Shown one piece after another: positions 62,318-64,000 of a stretch of 64,000 nucleotides of DNA. The notes beneath the pieces are model-generated. The model made no database searches. It saw only the letters and a program-made list of their open reading frames with translations, and was not told the DNA's origin. How positions within the stretch are numbered: position 1 is the first letter of the stretch; the number at the start of each line of letters is the position of its first letter. The position numbers were made by a program, and so were the translations under genes. Source of the DNA: Glutamicibacter halophytocola (GTDB lineage: Bacteria; Actinomycetota; Actinomycetes; Actinomycetales; Micrococcaceae); assembly GCF_001302565.1 (NCBI RefSeq), contig NZ_CP012750.1, positions 2,852,001-2,916,000 on the forward strand. The letters run 5' to 3'.

Positions 62318-63676
62318 TCACCGGCCCAGGACGAGTACTGCCACGGTGAGGTACACGATCAGCCCAGCAGCGTCCACGAAGGTGGAGATGAATGGGTTTG
62401 AGAAGACCGCCGGGTCGGCTTTGAAGAACTTACCGATAATCGGCATCGCTCCCCCAACGGCCGCCGCCACACTGCAAAGTGCCACGAGCGTTATCCCGAT
62501 GATCAGGCCGACCTTCAGTTCAAAAACGACGCCGGCAATGAGGAAGGCAATAGCGCCCAAGCACACTCCCAGCATTGCCCCGATGCGCACTTCCCGGAAA
62601 ATGACGCGGCCCAAGTCGCTCACGCGCACATCTCCCATGGCCAGGGCCCTTGTGACAGTGGTGGCCGCTTGGTTGCCTGTATTTCCGCCAATGCCAACGA
62701 TCAGCGGGATGAACAAGCTGAGCACGACCATGGACTCCAAGGTCTGTTCGAAAGTGGCGAGCACTTGCACAGTAAGCGTGGCGCCGATGGCCAAGACCAG
62801 CAGCCAAACCACACGGGCTCGCACCAGCTTGCGCAGCGGAGTGCCAAGGTATGGGCGATACAAAGGCTCGGATCCAGCGCTGCGTGCGGTGCGTGATTCT
62901 TCGGCGTCTTCGAGCAGGTCGATGGCCTCGCCCAGCGGAAGCACGCCAATCAATCGTCCATCATTATCAAGCACCGGCATCAAGTCCAGATGGCGTTCGA
63001 CAGCCCTGCGCGCTGCCTCGATGCCAGGCTCGGAGGCCTGTGCGGCAGGTACTTCCACGCTGAAGTCAGAGATGAGCTGCTCCCGAGGCTGTCCGAGCAG
63101 ATCGGCCAGCCGCACCGCTCCGATGAACCGGCGGGTGCGATCAACCACCATGATGATGTGGCAGTGTTCCATCGTGCCCAGCTGAGGGATAATGCGATCC
63201 AGGGTCTGCCCGGCGGTGAGCTCCGGATGCGTGGAGAGGAAGTGGGCCGACATGACCCGCCCGGCGCTTGAATCCCGGTAGCCCAGCAGTACCCCGGTCG
63301 CTTGACGCTGCCGGGCGTCCAGGCCAGCAAGCAACTGCGTGGCAACGGTGGCCGGCAGCTCGTCAAGCAGCGCAACCCGGTCTGCGGGTTCCAACGCGGC
63401 GAATGCTTCAACGACCGACTCTTCCTGGAGCGTCTCGATGAGTTCTGCCTGTACTGGTGCATCGAGTTCTTGGAAGACTTCCAACGACCGCTCTTTGTCC
63501 AGCATGCGGTAAAGGATCGCAGCGTCGGTTGTCTTCAAGGCCTCAAATTGCTCGATGAGCTGCCCCAGCTTCAGTTCCCTGAGCAACGCGGCTAGGCGCT
63601 GGTATGCATCAGCTGCGAGGCAGGTGCGGATTTCCTGAGAAGTAGTTGAAAAGTCTACGTATTCGAAGGTGAACAT
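62318..63676 (-). CDS. mgtE: Magnesium transporter MgtE
   Basis: A 452-residue MgtE. An N-terminal helical domain (residues about 20-130) and two CBS domains (about 135-260) sense cytoplasmic Mg2+, and five membrane segments follow (about 280-450) with IGGNTGNQAATTVTRALA and DPAVFSNPFISTFVDAAGLIVY in the channel region. It has a long leader with an upstream reading frame. ATG at 63676 has only GGGACGA nearby, a weaker site than that of the upstream frame. Confidence 0.94.
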   Translation of the reverse strand: MFTFEYVDFSTTSQEIRTCLAADAYQRLAALLRELKLGQLIEQFEALKTTDAAILYRMLDKERSLEVFQELDAPVQAELIETLQEESVVEAFAALEPADRVALLDELPATVATQLLAGLDARQRQATGVLLGYRDSSAGRVMSAHFLSTHPELTAGQTLDRIIPQLGTMEHCHIIMVVDRTRRFIGAVRLADLLGQPREQLISDFSVEVPAAQASEPGIEAARRAVERHLDLMPVLDNDGRLIGVLPLGEAIDLLEDAEESRTARSAGSEPLYRPYLGTPLRKLVRARVVWLLVLAIGATLTVQVLATFEQTLESMVVLSLFIPLIVGIGGNTGNQAATTVTRALAMGDVRVSDLGRVIFREVRIGAMLGVCLGAIAFLIAGVVFELKVGLIIGITLVALCSVAAAVGGAMPIIGKFFKADPAVFSNPFISTFVDAAGLIVYLTVAVLVLGR

Positions 63677-63741
63677 AATGGTCGTCCCAACGGTTCGTTT
63701 GGCGCAATTTCAAGGCTCACAAGCAACTACTCACTGCTCCC

Positions 63742-63759
63742 CACCCGATAAATTGGGTG
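63742..63759 (-). promoter_or_regulatory. Small hairpin in mgtE leader
   Basis: CACCC and GGGTG flank an eight-base AT-rich loop 66 bases before the mgtE start. Confidence 0.35.
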
Positions 63760-63780
63760 ATAAATCAGTCAGTATTTGCG

Positions 63781-63796
63781 TGCGCAAATTTGCGCA
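63781..63796. promoter_or_regulatory. Perfect 16-base palindrome upstream of mgtE
   Basis: TGCGCAAATTTGCGCA is fully self-complementary. Placed between the upstream frame and mgtE, it could be a dimeric regulator site or part of an RNA hairpin. Confidence 0.45.
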
Positions 63797-63855
63797 TGCC
63801 AAGGGTGGTTAGGCTGCGAACTCGCCGGACGCAGAGCTGTCCTAGATCAGGAAAA

Positions 63856-63924
63856 TCAGCTGGCGCATGAAGAAAGGAACTGGTGAGCTCGCAGGTATAT
63901 AGATCGACTAGAACTGCCGTCCAT
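63856..63924 (-). CDS. Candidate 22-codon leader peptide upstream of mgtE
   Basis: ATG at 63924 begins a frame MDGSSSRSIYL... ending FLSSCAS and a TGA. The ribosome site AGGAGGTGA is close to the perfect complement of 16S rRNA, with correct spacing, and is stronger than that of mgtE. Its first codons and its SD are in competing base-pairings. It ends 180 bases before mgtE. A regulatory rather than protein function is likely. Confidence 0.5.
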   Translation of the reverse strand: MDGSSSRSIYLRAHQFLSSCAS

Positions 63925-63983
63925 GAAGCTCACCTCCTGAAATTCCGAAGCATGGATTCATGCTGCGTGTATTGCCAGTTCTA
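63878..63983 (-). promoter_or_regulatory. Alternative RNA pairings around the leader frame
   Basis: On the minus-strand RNA, GGTGAGCT of the ribosome site (63927-63934) can pair with AGCTCACC inside the frame (63882-63889). TAGAACTG (63976-63983) can pair with CAGTTCTA (63909-63916), and the overlapping GAACTGG (63975-63981) with CCAGTTC (63878-63884). The last shares bases with the SD-blocking arm, so the foldings exclude each other. Confidence 0.45.
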
Positions 63984-64000
63984 TCAGAAATCCGAGGCTG

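Noticed and set aside
63856..64000. M-box (ykoK) magnesium riboswitch upstream of mgtE
   Set aside because: The GGTGAG stretch first suggested it, but the other conserved M-box elements are not found; the stretch is better explained as a ribosome site.

Overview
The window looks like a chromosomal segment of a GC-rich actinobacterium of the Micrococcaceae (Arthrobacter/Glutamicibacter type). The support is the gene content: the MAMNRSELV-type HU proteins, a HerA-like DUF853 ATPase, a DUF222/HNH protein, a baeRF2 (Rv2629-like) protein, arr, a NHL-thioredoxin protein and several lipoproteins with short actinobacterial-style signals. That placement is inference; no 16S rRNA gene is present. No insertion sequence, prophage, integrase or CRISPR array was seen, so most of the window reads as ordinary core and metabolic chromosome.

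Layout. 1-13.9 kb: start of a Mrp antiporter subunit A gene, a UMF1-type MFS carrier, dcd, a D,D-carboxypeptidase, class I fumarase, an SseB-like protein, tRNA-Gly(CCC), an AEC carrier, a cystine-type amino-acid ABC transporter (7.6-10.0 kb) preceded by a tiny Cys-Cys reading frame, the DUF853 ATPase, a membrane-anchored hypothetical protein and an MFS exporter. 14.0-22.0 kb: a NHL-thioredoxin gene, then a minus-strand copper/haem set (His-rich membrane protein, CopC, PCuAC chaperone, Tat-exported DyP peroxidase, CopD-CtaG fusion, lipoprotein). 22.1-23.1 kb: two nearly identical HU genes in tandem. 23.1-26.5 kb: SDR, DUF1992 protein, the zinc-independent ribosomal set rpmB-rpmG-rpsN, and a MarR regulator. 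26.6-32.8 kb: a polyamine ABC operon (potDABC order) divergent from an Lrp/AsnC regulator and a class III aminotransferase. 32.9-37.4 kb: ImmA/IrrE-type regulator, DUF222/HNH protein and PucR regulator. 37.5-41.8 kb: MmsA-type semialdehyde dehydrogenase, a second class III aminotransferase and a GlcD-like FAD oxidase. 42.1-44.3 kb: HtaA-domain protein with a small membrane protein, shikimate dehydrogenase-like protein and arr (rifampin ADP-ribosyltransferase). 44.4-55.0 kb: an amine catabolism region with aldehyde dehydrogenase, APC permease, AraC (FeaR-like) and TetR regulators, copper amine oxidase coupled to a His-rich membrane protein, PuuB-like FAD oxidase, cupin and aminobutyraldehyde-type dehydrogenase. 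55-64 kb: CDP-glycerol transferase-like protein, solitary ZnuA-type zinc-binding lipoprotein, YibE/F permease, CPBP protease, baeRF2 protein, an OYE-family oxidoreductase and MgtE with a long structured leader.

How the parts fit. Three amine modules appear: polyamine uptake with a transaminase, a beta-alanine/semialdehyde module, and an oxidase-based module. Together they could take amines to aldehydes, acids and central metabolism. Copper supply genes at 16-22 kb and the copper amine oxidase at 49 kb form a plausible but unproven functional link. Zinc-free ribosomal proteins and a zinc-binding lipoprotein suggest zinc-limitation physiology.

The most unusual signals are regulatory. They are a 22-codon upstream reading frame with a very strong ribosome site and mutually exclusive pairings in front of mgtE, a six-codon MSLDCC frame inside a small hairpin in front of the cystine-type transporter, and a leader hairpin preserved by a compensatory change between the two HU copies. 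All of these were found by eye and need expression and conservation tests.
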